From Hyphomicrobiales bacterium (lineage in GTDB: Bacteria > Pseudomonadota > Alphaproteobacteria > Rhizobiales > Rhizobiaceae), in assembly GCA_021775415.1 (NCBI GenBank), contig JAJFHV010000010.1:186001-250000 (forward strand): a stretch of DNA of 64,000 nucleotides, given 5' to 3'. Below are positions 26,248 to 35,309 of this stretch, piece by piece. Every line of letters begins with the position of its first letter. Within the stretch, counting starts at the first letter, position 1. The translations under genes and the position numbers were made by a program. Under the pieces are notes generated by a model that had not been told where the DNA came from, did not search any database, and was given only the letters and a program-made list of their open reading frames with translations.

Positions 26248-27242
26248 CGGCTGACACCTCCCTGAAGACGAATTCTTGGATCAAGGACCGCCAAAGCGAT
26301 GTCTGAAATTAACACGCCAATGACCGTCAGGAACCCAAGCATCATCAGGAATGAGCCTGCTAGATACATATCCTGACTTTGCAGCGCCTGAATGAGAAGT
26401 GGTCCGGTAGTCTCAAGTGACATGACGATGGCAACAATTTCAGCGCCGGAAATAATCTGGGGTAACATTCCTCCAATGTCCGCAATGAAAAAATTCAAAG
26501 ACATGCGGAAAGGATATTTCATTAACCCACGGAACTCCGGAATCCCCTTCGCACGCGCGGTGGTGACGTAGGGTTTACGGAGTTCATCAAGCAAATTTGC
26601 CCTTACCCGCCGGATCATCGCAGCAGTTCCAGAAGTGCCAATGACAATCACCGGAATCCACAAGTGCTCCAGCACGGACATGATTTTGCCCAAACTCAGA
26701 GGCTGATCAATGTAATCCGGGTCAACGAGCCCGCCGATTGACGTACCAAACCACCGGTTCGCTAAATACATCATAATCAATGCCAGCAGGAAATTGGGAG
26801 TGGCAAGGCCAAGCAGCCCAAAAAAAGTCAGCCCGTAATCGCCCCAGCTATACTGATGGGTTGCTGAATATATCCCTATTGGGAAGGCAACAATCCAGGT
26901 GAAAATGATTGTAAAAAACGTCACCAGAATTGTGAAAAACAATCGATCACCAATCACGTCGCGCACGGGTAACTGGTATTCAAATGAATAACCAAAATCA
27001 CCAACCAGCATACCGCTGGCCCATTTGAAGTAGCGCTCCCACACAGGGCGGTCAAAGCCGTATTCAACACGCAAGAATTCGATCTCTTTGGGATCAACCG
27101 TTTCACCGGCGGCCAGCAACTCCGCCACATAGCTTTCCAAATAGTCGCCAGGCGGAAGCTCAATCAGGACGAAAACCAGAATGCTGGTCAACACCAGTGT
27201 CGGAACCATGTAAAAGGCCCGCTTTACCAAATATGACAACAT
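26244..27242 (-). CDS. Peptide-type ABC transporter permease (OppB/DppB family)
   Basis: 332 residues with six spans. The N-terminus MLSYLVKRAFYMVPTLVLTS is typical of OppB. The EAA-like coupling loop is in KPYVTTARAKGI. It pairs with the OppC-type permease whose start overlaps its stop. GGGGTAAAGAG precedes the ATG. It starts 38 bp after the binding-protein gene. Confidence 0.9.
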   Translation of the reverse strand: MLSYLVKRAFYMVPTLVLTSILVFVLIELPPGDYLESYVAELLAAGETVDPKEIEFLRVEYGFDRPVWERYFKWASGMLVGDFGYSFEYQLPVRDVIGDRLFFTILVTFFTIIFTWIVAFPIGIYSATHQYSWGDYGLTFFGLLGLATPNFLLALIMMYLANRWFGTSIGGLVDPDYIDQPLSLGKIMSVLEHLWIPVIVIGTSGTAAMIRRVRANLLDELRKPYVTTARAKGIPEFRGLMKYPFRMSLNFFIADIGGMLPQIISGAEIVAIVMSLETTGPLLIQALQSQDMYLAGSFLMMLGFLTVIGVLISDIALAVLDPRIRLQGGVSR

Positions 27243-27280
27243 CTCTTTACCCCGTTCCCACTTTCAAATCCTGACCTGAT

Positions 27281-29188
27281 CTATCTCTCAAACCAGAATG
27301 TATCGGGACGGTAGATGCCAAAATATGCAGTTGGCTCCCAGGTAAATACACCTTCTTCAGGCACGTTTCTCAAATCCTTGGAAACGACAACCGGCTGTCG
27401 ACTGTTGTTGACGGTGCCAATTGTAAAAACCTGATCTGTGTAGGATTTAAGCATTGCATGCCAAATTTCCTTGCGTTCTTCAGCAGATGCTGCAGCCAAC
27501 CATTGGTTGTAAAGATCGAGCTGACCCTTGACTTCTTCCAAATCTGCCGGCTCACCCGCCTTTGCATTGGTTTCAAAATATTGTCCCCACATCGGCCATT
27601 GAAGCTGCGGTTGGCCGGTCGGTGCTAATTCTTGCGGGCTCATTTCGCTGGTTGCAATCGCGTTGTCCATACCAGTAAAGACCGAAATCAGCGTCTCACC
27701 AGAATATGCTCGTCGACGGAATATATCACGCTGGGAGGCTCGAATGAAAATCTTGACACCAACCCTGTCCAGGTGGTCCGCTATGAGCTCCAAAACATCT
27801 GTTTCCTCGGTGCTTTCCCCTGCGCTTTCGATGGTTATCTCTACCCGCTCGCCGTTCGGTAACAAACGAATTCCATCATCATCTTTTGCACCAAGTCCAG
27901 CTTCGTCGAGTAGCTTGTTCGCCAGAGCCACATCGTAAGCCGTCCAAGCTTGGGCGTACTCCTCACGGAAAAGCGGGCTTTGGGGCATCACGGTGTTGGC
28001 GCTGGGTGTTGCCAACCCGAAATAAATCGCATCGTTAATTTCGTCTCGGTCTATCGCCAAAGACAACCCCCTGCGAAAACGAACATCGCGCATCAAACCG
28101 CGCCACACCGGATCACTGGTATTCATGTTCGGGAACAGGGCAATCTGTGAACCCTTGCCGACGGACCATAAGTACGCGTTATAACCGTTTCGGTCTTCAC
28201 CCTCTTTCAGGAATGGAAAATTATCAAAGCGCAGATATCGGGCCTGGAGATCACTTTCACCAGAGCCCGTCTTTGCGGGAATTACATCCTTTGAGGCAAC
28301 GCTCATTATCAAGCGGTCAATGTAGGGTAACTGCTGCCCTGAAGGATCAACCCGGTGATAATAAGGATTCCGCTCAAAGATAAAACGCGTGCTGGGCGGT
28401 GGTGTTGTATTTCGCCAGGCCTGCAGGGTAGGAAGTGCAGGATTTTCCGGGCGACGTTGGCGTTGGCTGCGCGTATGCAATGCTATCCAATCCTTCGCGC
28501 CTGCAGTTTCCACCAATTCATCGATTTTATCCATCGGTGAATGGGTCGGATGAAACTGCTTCAAATAATGGGCTGGTCGATAAATGTAGAGTGCGGATGG
28601 CCCGGCCAAGGCTGGCAAAAATGCGGGATTCGAGCTCGCCCATGTATAGCGAACTGTGAGGTCATCCAACACTTCGAAGGTCGGACCTTCACCATTAACC
28701 AGCATGTTCGTCGGGATACCCTTGCGGCCAAGCTTTTCGTGATTGACCATATCTTCCCAGAAATAGCGAAAATCTTCTGATGTGAAAGGATGTCCGTCTG
28801 ACCACTTGTGGCCTTTGCGAATTTTGAAGGTAAATTCGCGCCCTTCCAAAACTTCTGCAGATTCCAGAATATCAGGCTTGAGGATCAGGTCCGGGCCAAA
28901 TCCAACCAACCGTGCATAGGTGTAAACCGTAATCTGTCCAATATCCTTTGCCTTGCCCATTAACAGGCGCAAATCACCACCATAGACGCCAGGTGTTTTG
29001 CCTTCCCCATCATAGTCAACAACAAATGGATTTTCCGGTAGCCGTTCGGCCATGGCTGGAAGTGTTCCAGCATCTACAGCGGCCTTAAGTGCGGGAATTT
29101 CTCCTGCGGCAACAACAACATACGACCCAACCAGCGCAGCAAATGCCACAAATACTCTGGCAATCGCCCTGAACACCCCTAATTTCAT
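27281..29188 (-). CDS. ABC transporter substrate-binding protein (SBP_bac_5, peptide type)
   Basis: 635 residues. It has a Sec signal (about residues 1-28, ending GSYVVVAAG) and no lipobox Cys, so it should be free in the periplasm. The family core is recognisable: FTFKIRKGHKWSDGHPFTSE and DVRFRRGLSLAIDRDEIN. It is larger than typical DppA (about 535), like binding proteins for larger or glycosylated peptides. The ATG at 29188 overlaps the ATPase stop as ATGA; an upstream TTG is less likely because GGGAG precedes the ATG. The ligand is unknown. Confidence 0.88.
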   Translation of the reverse strand: MKLGVFRAIARVFVAFAALVGSYVVVAAGEIPALKAAVDAGTLPAMAERLPENPFVVDYDGEGKTPGVYGGDLRLLMGKAKDIGQITVYTYARLVGFGPDLILKPDILESAEVLEGREFTFKIRKGHKWSDGHPFTSEDFRYFWEDMVNHEKLGRKGIPTNMLVNGEGPTFEVLDDLTVRYTWASSNPAFLPALAGPSALYIYRPAHYLKQFHPTHSPMDKIDELVETAGAKDWIALHTRSQRQRRPENPALPTLQAWRNTTPPPSTRFIFERNPYYHRVDPSGQQLPYIDRLIMSVASKDVIPAKTGSGESDLQARYLRFDNFPFLKEGEDRNGYNAYLWSVGKGSQIALFPNMNTSDPVWRGLMRDVRFRRGLSLAIDRDEINDAIYFGLATPSANTVMPQSPLFREEYAQAWTAYDVALANKLLDEAGLGAKDDDGIRLLPNGERVEITIESAGESTEETDVLELIADHLDRVGVKIFIRASQRDIFRRRAYSGETLISVFTGMDNAIATSEMSPQELAPTGQPQLQWPMWGQYFETNAKAGEPADLEEVKGQLDLYNQWLAAASAEERKEIWHAMLKSYTDQVFTIGTVNNSRQPVVVSKDLRNVPEEGVFTWEPTAYFGIYRPDTFWFER

Positions 29189-31095
29189 GCGCTTAACTCC
29201 CTTACGTCGCAATTTTCATTTGCCAACACAAAATGCCCCTCATCGACCCTCATTCTAACAAGCTTTCCAGCATCGGACGGTCTGAATGCCAGCCCCCAAT
29301 TATCGGTTTCCATTGAGGAGGCAAATGTCACCTTTTCAAAATCCAGCAACCGATCCAAATCCGGGTACGGCACAGATGCCAACAAGGTTTTTGTATACGG
29401 ATGACTTGGGTTTTCAAACAATTGTTCTCGCGATGCAAGTTCTACCAGCTTGCCCTGGCACATAACCGCAATGCGGTCCGCCACATAATTTACTACCGCC
29501 AGATTGTGGGAAATAAACAGACTGGTAAGCCCCAACTCGGTGCGAAGATCATTGAGGAGATTGAGAACTTGCGCCTGTACAGACACATCAAGTGCCGACA
29601 CCGGCTCGTCGCAGATCATGATGTCAGGATGAAGCGCCAGTGCGCGGGCGATCCCGATACGTTGGCGCTGCCCTCCGGAAAATGAATGCGGATAACGGTT
29701 CAAAAATCTGGGGTCAAGTCCAACGAGGCTCATCAAATCAACAATGTCTTTTTGTTGATCTGCATTATTTCCAACATCGTGAATGGCCAATGGTTCGCGC
29801 AGAATATTTTGAACAGTCATCCGTGGATTGAGGGAGCTAAAGGGATCTTGAAAAATCATTTGAACTTTACGGCGGAAGGCCATCAACTCATCACCCTGGA
29901 GCGCAAGGACATCGACCATCCCACCGCTGCCATTGAGGCTTACCGAACCCGAAGTGGCAGACAAGGCACGCATTATCAGTTTTGAAACTGTTGTTTTGCC
30001 TGAGCCACTTTCGCCCACCAAACCAAGACACTCACCCTTCTTGATTTCAAAGCTCACATCATCAACTGCAACGACCTTGCGATCATTCTGCGAACCAAAC
30101 CAGGTGCCCTTGCGGATCATGAACTCTTTGTGAAGGTTTTCCACCTTCAAATGAGGCCCATCCATCTTTTCATCCGCTGCCGAAGCACGAAACTTGTGTG
30201 CAAGATTGTGAATTGCAGAATTGTCTTTACCCATATCACGCAGGGAGACCAGTCTCTCACCCGGTTTCATGTCAAAATGAGGAACGGCCGCCATTAGTGC
30301 CTTTAAATACGGATGCTGCGGGCGATTGTAGATCACGTCGATCGGCCCCGACTCCATGATCTTGCCGTGGTAAATAACAACCACGTCATCGGCCATATTG
30401 GCGACAACACCCAAATCGTGAGTGATCAGCAAGATTGCCGTGTTGAACTTCTTTTGAAGCTCTTTCATTAGCCCAAGTATTTGTGCTTGAACTGTAACAT
30501 CGAGCGCCGTGGTAGGCTCATCTGCGATTACCATCGCGGGATTGCATATTAGAGCCATGGCTATCACTGCACGCTGGCGCAATCCGCCGGATAACTCGAA
30601 CGAATACATTTCGTATCCCTGTTCGGGATTTGGGAAACCAACAAGTTTTAGAATTTCCTCTGTATCACTACGAGCTTCCGAGGCGGATTTTTTGTGATGA
30701 AGGGTTAGCGCCTCTTCAACCTGATTACCGATTGTGTGAAGCGGAGACAGTGCAGTCATCGGCTCCTGAAATACCATGGAAATTCTTCCGCCACGCAATT
30801 CATAGAGCAACGGATCGCGGTCATCCAATTTCGCGATATCAATTGGTTCGTTTTCATCACTCGGATCATTGAACAGAATGCTGCCCCCATCAATCGACCC
30901 ATTACGTGGCAGGATTCTGAGGATGGATTGGGCAATCACAGATTTTCCCGACCCGGACTCGCCAACGAGCGCAAGGACCTTACCCGGGTACACTGAAAAA
31001 CTGGCATCCTTGACTGCTTCCACACGACCGCCCTGAATATCGAACGATACCTGCAGATTATTTACTTCCAGCAATGCTCGCTGGGTTAGCGCCAT
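29185..31095 (-). CDS. Fused double ATPase of the peptide ABC transporter (OppD-OppF type)
   Basis: 636 residues with two complete ABC domains. Domain 1: Walker A GESGSGKSVIAQS, signature LSGGLRQR, Walker B MVIADEPTTALD. Domain 2: Walker A GESGSGKTTVSKL, signature FSGGQRQR, Walker B MICDEPVSALD. It energises uptake through the two permeases downstream. The ATG at 31095 is chosen over an upstream TTG because GAGAGGGG lies about nine bases before it. Having the ATPase as first gene, before the binding protein, is a less common order. Confidence 0.92.
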   Translation of the reverse strand: MALTQRALLEVNNLQVSFDIQGGRVEAVKDASFSVYPGKVLALVGESGSGKSVIAQSILRILPRNGSIDGGSILFNDPSDENEPIDIAKLDDRDPLLYELRGGRISMVFQEPMTALSPLHTIGNQVEEALTLHHKKSASEARSDTEEILKLVGFPNPEQGYEMYSFELSGGLRQRAVIAMALICNPAMVIADEPTTALDVTVQAQILGLMKELQKKFNTAILLITHDLGVVANMADDVVVIYHGKIMESGPIDVIYNRPQHPYLKALMAAVPHFDMKPGERLVSLRDMGKDNSAIHNLAHKFRASAADEKMDGPHLKVENLHKEFMIRKGTWFGSQNDRKVVAVDDVSFEIKKGECLGLVGESGSGKTTVSKLIMRALSATSGSVSLNGSGGMVDVLALQGDELMAFRRKVQMIFQDPFSSLNPRMTVQNILREPLAIHDVGNNADQQKDIVDLMSLVGLDPRFLNRYPHSFSGGQRQRIGIARALALHPDIMICDEPVSALDVSVQAQVLNLLNDLRTELGLTSLFISHNLAVVNYVADRIAVMCQGKLVELASREQLFENPSHPYTKTLLASVPYPDLDRLLDFEKVTFASSMETDNWGLAFRPSDAGKLVRMRVDEGHFVLANENCDVRELSA

Positions 31096-31267
31096 TGGTT
31101 TTGCCCCTCTCAATTTTTTGCACCGCTAGCCGGTGTCTCCCTCAGATTGCAATGAAGTTTGCATACAGCATCCAGAATGAAAAGTGACATATTGCACACT
31201 TCGGGTCAGATTGGTGCAAAAAGCTCTTGACGTTCAAAATATCGGTCTTTCCAAACCCCTTCACTAC

Positions 31268-32401
31268 TCAATTTGGCAAGCTACCTGTGTAACCATACTT
31301 CCGCAGGTGGTTGCAATAAGTCTCTGAAAAAAGACCGTTTCCCGTTGCCGTTTGAACAAGTTTCAAATCTCCACCAAAATTTACCTCCAAAAGAATTGGT
31401 CCTTGTTTTGTAAGCGCCACATCCCAAGACTGCGTCGCTATGCCCGACAATAAGGGCGCGGCGCGGGATACCACATCCAGAGCGGCATGAAATCCTGGCA
31501 GTGTTTTTCCTGTAAGTCGTTTGCCCGAAACAGGATGGCTGTCTATCAAAACCGCCTGATGTGCATGGTTGGCGACTGCGCGGTAGATTTTTCCGCTAGC
31601 GGGATCAATTCCACAAACAATTGCACCTTCCCGCCAGAAATTGTCAGCTGTTTCTCCCGGTCCGGGAAGCTTTACCAGGCAGGCTTCGATGTGTGGGATA
31701 CCGCCAGTCAGAAGGGTGAAAAACCTGATTGATACCAGTCCCTTTTCACCAATGGCCTTGATTACTTCCGGATCAGGCTGCAATGGTTTTTGAAACAAAT
31801 AACCTTTGGCGCTGAATTCACAGATGAAATCCACTACCTGCCTAATCGGTTTGTGAACACCGTCGTTTATATCCGCTACGCCATCTTTCACCGAATTCAG
31901 CCTAAACGCACCCAGCGAATTGACACCCGTAACCGGTTTGCAAAATACCGGGGTGTTACGTCTATTGCACAGGAACTTTTCAAGCTCCTCCCGGGTTGAC
32001 AGAATTTTAGTGCCTGCTCCCCTGCCCTTGCGGTCATAGGCGGCAATTGTTTCGGGCACTGCTAAACCAATTCCGCCAATCGCTGCTTCAAACAGCAACT
32101 TGTTTTTTGTTATGGCGAACCAGGTTTCATCATTGCAGGTAGCGTGAAGTTTGTTTTGTATCCGCACACCGACAAAGCGGCGCAGGGTTTCCATCGAAAC
32201 ATCCCCGATGCCGTAAATTGCATATTCGCCCGGAGAAAGTTTACCGGGTGCAAAGCGTGCGGAAAGTGCCCTGAACAGACTGACCATCGGGGCGCGACCA
32301 TGATCAGCCTTGATCATTTCAGCCAAGGAAAGAACAGGTGGCACCGCAAGTTCCTTGCGCAGAACCCTCATGGTTTTTATATCAAGTGGATCGATGTTCA
32401 T
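31268..32401 (-). CDS. ATP-grasp protein (sugar-transfer associated ATP-grasp type)
   Basis: 377 residues. The ATP-grasp elements are visible: TKNKLLFEAAIGGIGLAVPE, a lysine strand in TPVFCKPVTGVNSLGAF, and the metal-binding end ILLEVNFGGDLKLVQ. This resembles the ATPgrasp_ST group found in polysaccharide loci, which is thought to ligate an amino acid or similar group to a sugar or protein (family knowledge; no proof here). It follows the cupin gene by eight bases, so the pair is an operon. The 172-bp upstream neighbour of the ABC operon has no visible terminator. Confidence 0.8.
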   Translation of the reverse strand: MNIDPLDIKTMRVLRKELAVPPVLSLAEMIKADHGRAPMVSLFRALSARFAPGKLSPGEYAIYGIGDVSMETLRRFVGVRIQNKLHATCNDETWFAITKNKLLFEAAIGGIGLAVPETIAAYDRKGRGAGTKILSTREELEKFLCNRRNTPVFCKPVTGVNSLGAFRLNSVKDGVADINDGVHKPIRQVVDFICEFSAKGYLFQKPLQPDPEVIKAIGEKGLVSIRFFTLLTGGIPHIEACLVKLPGPGETADNFWREGAIVCGIDPASGKIYRAVANHAHQAVLIDSHPVSGKRLTGKTLPGFHAALDVVSRAAPLLSGIATQSWDVALTKQGPILLEVNFGGDLKLVQTATGNGLFSETYCNHLRKYGYTGSLPN

Positions 32402-32409
32402 CTGAAAAT

Positions 32410-33138
32410 TCAGTCTGCGTTTTCTATAGCAAACGCATTATCGGGCACTGGAAAATCATCAAGTGGCTTCCCTTGAAATCGCGTCTCTGCTTCAAGTTCG
32501 TCAAATTCCTGCGCATCAATGTGTTGGTCCGATCTGAACCGGGTTGGGTCAATGTAGCGTCGGCCAAACGACCCCTCATCCTGGTCAAATGTCGAGAGTT
32601 CATAGCCACGGGCATTGGTGTTGAAGATTACTGCTGGCCCATCAACCGCCTGAAACCAATGAACATTTCGATCCCATTCAGAAGCTTGAAAGTTGTCACC
32701 GGGTCCAAGTATCCGGTCGCTTGCCAGGCGTAGAACCAACTGTCCATTATCTTCTCGCCTTACCCGATCATACTCGCGAATTCGCACTTTCCCTCTGACA
32801 ATAATCTGGGTTGAAATTACGTTATGGTGGTGATGGGGTGGATGTACTTCACCACTATCAACCCGATAAAACAAAACAGTGTAACGGCAATGATCCGTAT
32901 GCCGCCGAACCAGCCAAACCTGATCGTCAGCGGTCATGGTTTCGTCGACAATTTCATCAAAATGCCCTGACTTGACGAGCGGTGAAAAAAAGCCAAGACA
33001 GCTTTCCTGAAACTGTGCGACATCTGTCTCACCGTTGCGTAGCGCCTCTAAAATCAAGAAAAAATCATGATCGATCTTTGGGTCAAGTCGATTGACCTTG
33101 GTTCGGATCCTCGGATTTTCAGGTTGATCTTTTGGCAT
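32410..33138 (-). CDS. Cupin-fold protein of unknown function
   Basis: 242 residues. The cupin motif 1 is VHPPHHHHNVISTQIIVRGK (about 97-116) with a His cluster that can hold a metal. Motif 2 is near RNVHWFQAVDGPAVIFN. The N-terminal third is helical without recognised domains. It could be a dioxygenase, an isomerase or a regulator; nothing decides between them. It forms a two-gene operon with the ATP-grasp protein. Confidence 0.7.
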   Translation of the reverse strand: MPKDQPENPRIRTKVNRLDPKIDHDFFLILEALRNGETDVAQFQESCLGFFSPLVKSGHFDEIVDETMTADDQVWLVRRHTDHCRYTVLFYRVDSGEVHPPHHHHNVISTQIIVRGKVRIREYDRVRREDNGQLVLRLASDRILGPGDNFQASEWDRNVHWFQAVDGPAVIFNTNARGYELSTFDQDEGSFGRRYIDPTRFRSDQHIDAQEFDELEAETRFQGKPLDDFPVPDNAFAIENAD

Positions 33139-33237
33139 CTCATCGTGTTCCAGAAATTGTAAAATGCCTCACCAACTAATTCAGAAGACTATTAAGAACG
33201 TTGAACCAATAAACGCAAGGCGCCACCAAAAGGTTCC

Positions 33238-34212
33238 CTATGCGCCGGTGTACTGGCGATACCACCCGATAAACTTCCCGAGCCCATCTTCCAAATTGGT
33301 TTTAGGATCAAAACCATAATCGCGCTTGATTGCGGTTATGTCCGCATAGGTCGCAGGCACGTCGCCTGGTTGCATCGGCAAATTCTTGCGAACCGCTTTC
33401 TTGCCGATGATCTTCTCCAAAATACTGATGAAATCCTCGAGTTTTTCAGGTTTGTTGTTGCCGATGTTGTACACTGCATGGGGAACTTCAAGTTCCTGCA
33501 CCAACCCTTTTTCAGCAATCCTGATAATGGCATCCACAATGTCATCAATGTAGGTGAAATCCCGCAGCATATCGCCGTGATTGAACACTTCGATTTCCTC
33601 TCCGGCAATTATTTTCCGGGTAAAGGACCAATAGGCCATATCAGGCCTTCCCCAAGGCCCATAAACTGTAAAGAAGCGTAGTCCAATCAACGGAATTTGG
33701 AAAAGATGTGAGTAGGTGTGGCTCATCAACTCATTAGAGCGCTTGGTTGCAGCGTATAATGATACCGGATGATCCGCCCGGTCAGTCTCCAAAAATGGCA
33801 GGTCGGTTCTGCCGCCATAAACTGAACTTGAAGACGCATAAATCATGTGCTCCAGCCCATCAAGATTACGGGCAATTTCAAGCAGGTTGATGTGGCCAGC
33901 AAGATTTGAACGCATGTAAGCACGGGGATTTTCAAGCGAGTATCGAACGCCTGCCTGAGCAGCAAGATGGATTATCTTGCGGACCGGCTTTTCCTTGAGG
34001 AACCCTTCGAGTTGAATTTCGTCAGCGATATCAACTTCACCAAATTCGAATGCCTCTTCATTTCCAAGATGCTGAAGGCGAGCACGCTTTAGATCGGGTG
34101 TATAATAATCATTTAAATCATCAATACCGATGACACTTTCTCCCTTGGCCAGCAACGCACGACAAACGTGATAGCCAATGAAGCCGGCAGCGCCGGTTAC
34201 AAGATAGGTCAT
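33238..34212 (-). CDS. NAD-dependent nucleotide-sugar epimerase (UDP-glucuronate 4-epimerase type)
   Basis: 324 residues, extended short-chain dehydrogenase. The dinucleotide site is TGAAGFIGYHVCRALL (from residue 6), followed by GIDDLNDYYTPDLKRARL, typical of UDP-glucuronate 4-epimerases. The catalytic Ser-Tyr-Lys set is in IYASSSSVYG and LYAATKRSNEL. GLRFFTVYGPWGRPDMA follows. The frame is open 20 codons further upstream, but the ATG at 34212 places the Rossmann fold at the N-terminus as in relatives. It would supply UDP-galacturonate or a related sugar for a surface polysaccharide. Confidence 0.88.
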   Translation of the reverse strand: MTYLVTGAAGFIGYHVCRALLAKGESVIGIDDLNDYYTPDLKRARLQHLGNEEAFEFGEVDIADEIQLEGFLKEKPVRKIIHLAAQAGVRYSLENPRAYMRSNLAGHINLLEIARNLDGLEHMIYASSSSVYGGRTDLPFLETDRADHPVSLYAATKRSNELMSHTYSHLFQIPLIGLRFFTVYGPWGRPDMAYWSFTRKIIAGEEIEVFNHGDMLRDFTYIDDIVDAIIRIAEKGLVQELEVPHAVYNIGNNKPEKLEDFISILEKIIGKKAVRKNLPMQPGDVPATYADITAIKRDYGFDPKTNLEDGLGKFIGWYRQYTGA

Positions 34213-34578
34213 CGCAGAATTCCCAATTCTCAAACTTGTCCGCAGCAACTTTTTTTTGCGGTGCTGGGACATTCTCCAACCGCTGATAACAACGTTTGGA
34301 TGAAGTGTAAAACCGGGATATTACTTCAATTGCAGGAAAGAAATTGCGGAAGCTGCTTTTCCACCCCGATACCCCCATCGAGACAAGCAGCCTCCGCTTG
34401 TATTTACTTCAACGTGTCCAGCTCATGGCTGGTAGGATGCGTTAATCGCATTTCTTGTTATTCGGTGCTTTTCGCACTCTTTGTTTTATTCAACCGGTTT
34501 TCCGGTCATGTACCCACGCTTCTTGGTTGGCGTGTTTGTCGGCATTCGTGAAGATAAATGCCGGAAATTCTCAAATTG
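34213..34578. other. Hairpin-rich gap without a protein gene
   Basis: 366 bp between the epimerase and Sel1 genes, both on the minus strand. Any open frame is short and lacks a ribosome site. The right part (34367-34564) holds a run of consecutive short hairpins, listed separately. It may be a long structured leader of the epimerase gene or an independent RNA gene. Confidence 0.6.
34367..34564. ncRNA. Candidate structured RNA: eight consecutive stem-loops
   Basis: Perfect inverted repeats in order: CGAT/ATCG (34367-34380), ACAAGC/GCTTGT (34383-34401), CCAGC/GCTGG (34418-34432), ATGCG/CGCAT (34437-34451), GTGC/GCAC (34465-34477), ACCGG/CCGGT (34493-34506), CACGC/GCGTG (34515-34534) and CGGCATT/AATGCCG (34540-34563). 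Loops are 4-10 bases. Flanking pairs at four positions are G-U only if read on the plus strand and one only on the minus, a weak hint for plus. No terminator-like T run follows on either strand. Structure is seen; a function is not. Confidence 0.4.
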
Positions 34579-34845
34579 TTAGTGCTGAGTAATCCACTCA
34601 CGGGCAGCGCGCTGTGCTTCAGCGACTTCTTCCCTGCTCATCTCAGCAGCAAGTTCCTCGCGGCGATCTTTCGCTGCATCGCTACCGCGAAATGCAGCAA
34701 GATTGAACCATTTGTGTGCCGCAATGATATCCTGGATCCCATCCCGGCCGGTTGAGTAAATCAAACCCAATTCAAACATTACGTCAGCGTTGCCGCTGGA
34801 TGCCATATCCGCAAAGTCTGCCGTACCCATTTCGTATCGTGCCAT
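34579..34845 (-). CDS. Small Sel1-like repeat protein
   Basis: 88 residues. FELGLIYSTGRDGIQDIIAA followed by HKWFNLAAFRG matches a Sel1-type TPR unit (G..Y..G.....D...A..WF..AA..G). The C-terminal part is a charged helix. It has no signal peptide, so it is probably cytoplasmic and binds other proteins. AAGGGGAAG lies six bases before the ATG. Small proteins of this kind are common in Rhizobiales but have no assigned role that I know. Confidence 0.8.
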   Translation of the reverse strand: MARYEMGTADFADMASSGNADVMFELGLIYSTGRDGIQDIIAAHKWFNLAAFRGSDAAKDRREELAAEMSREEVAEAQRAAREWITQH

Positions 34846-35309
34846 TGTTCTTCCCCTTATTTGCGCCCCGCTATCAGTCGGGATCTATTTATTGTCTCGT
34901 TGCCTCAAATTTTGTGATGCCGGCTTGGTTCCGGTCTTGTTATTCGATGGATGCAATTTGACGGACACGACTAAAACTGGAGTTAAAAACAATGCTTAAC
35001 CGAAACAAAATGAAACAAAAACGATCGGTAAAATTCAGAATTGATTCACTTAAAGAATCTCGTGTTTTCAATAAGTTACTCATAATTTCTTCAAAATCTG
35101 ATTCAACGATCTCAAGCTTTCTGTAACCATTACTGACATTGGGATTTTCAAAATCGCAAAAATTTCGAAACAAATGAAATTAATCTTGCTTCAATTGCGC
35201 CCGTTCACTTTGGGCAATTGGCAACTGCAAGGTGCATTCACACACCAATGCTGAACAGGGATTATTAAGGGAGACGCGGGACGCTGTTTAGCCTTATAAT
35301 TTTTCCAGC
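34846..35309. other. AT-rich gap without a recognised gene
   Basis: 464 bp, markedly A/T-rich around 34970-35190. A 77-codon minus-strand frame (34940-35173) lacks a ribosome site and any known motif and was not accepted. A hairpin at 35192-35220 (CAATT-GCCC / GGGC-AATTG with a two-base bulge) lies about 90 bp past the GST stop. It lacks a clean T run, so it is only a weak terminator candidate. Confidence 0.5.

Noticed and set aside
34213-34578. tmRNA, RNase P RNA or CRISPR-like array as explanation of the hairpin run
   Set aside because: The hairpin sequences all differ, so it is not a repeat array; no tag-peptide reading frame ending in Ala-Ala and no RNase P core motif were found.
34940-35173. 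Possible 77-codon gene in the AT-rich gap
   Set aside because: No Shine-Dalgarno and no motif. The AT-rich sequence explains the lack of structure, and there is no operon context.
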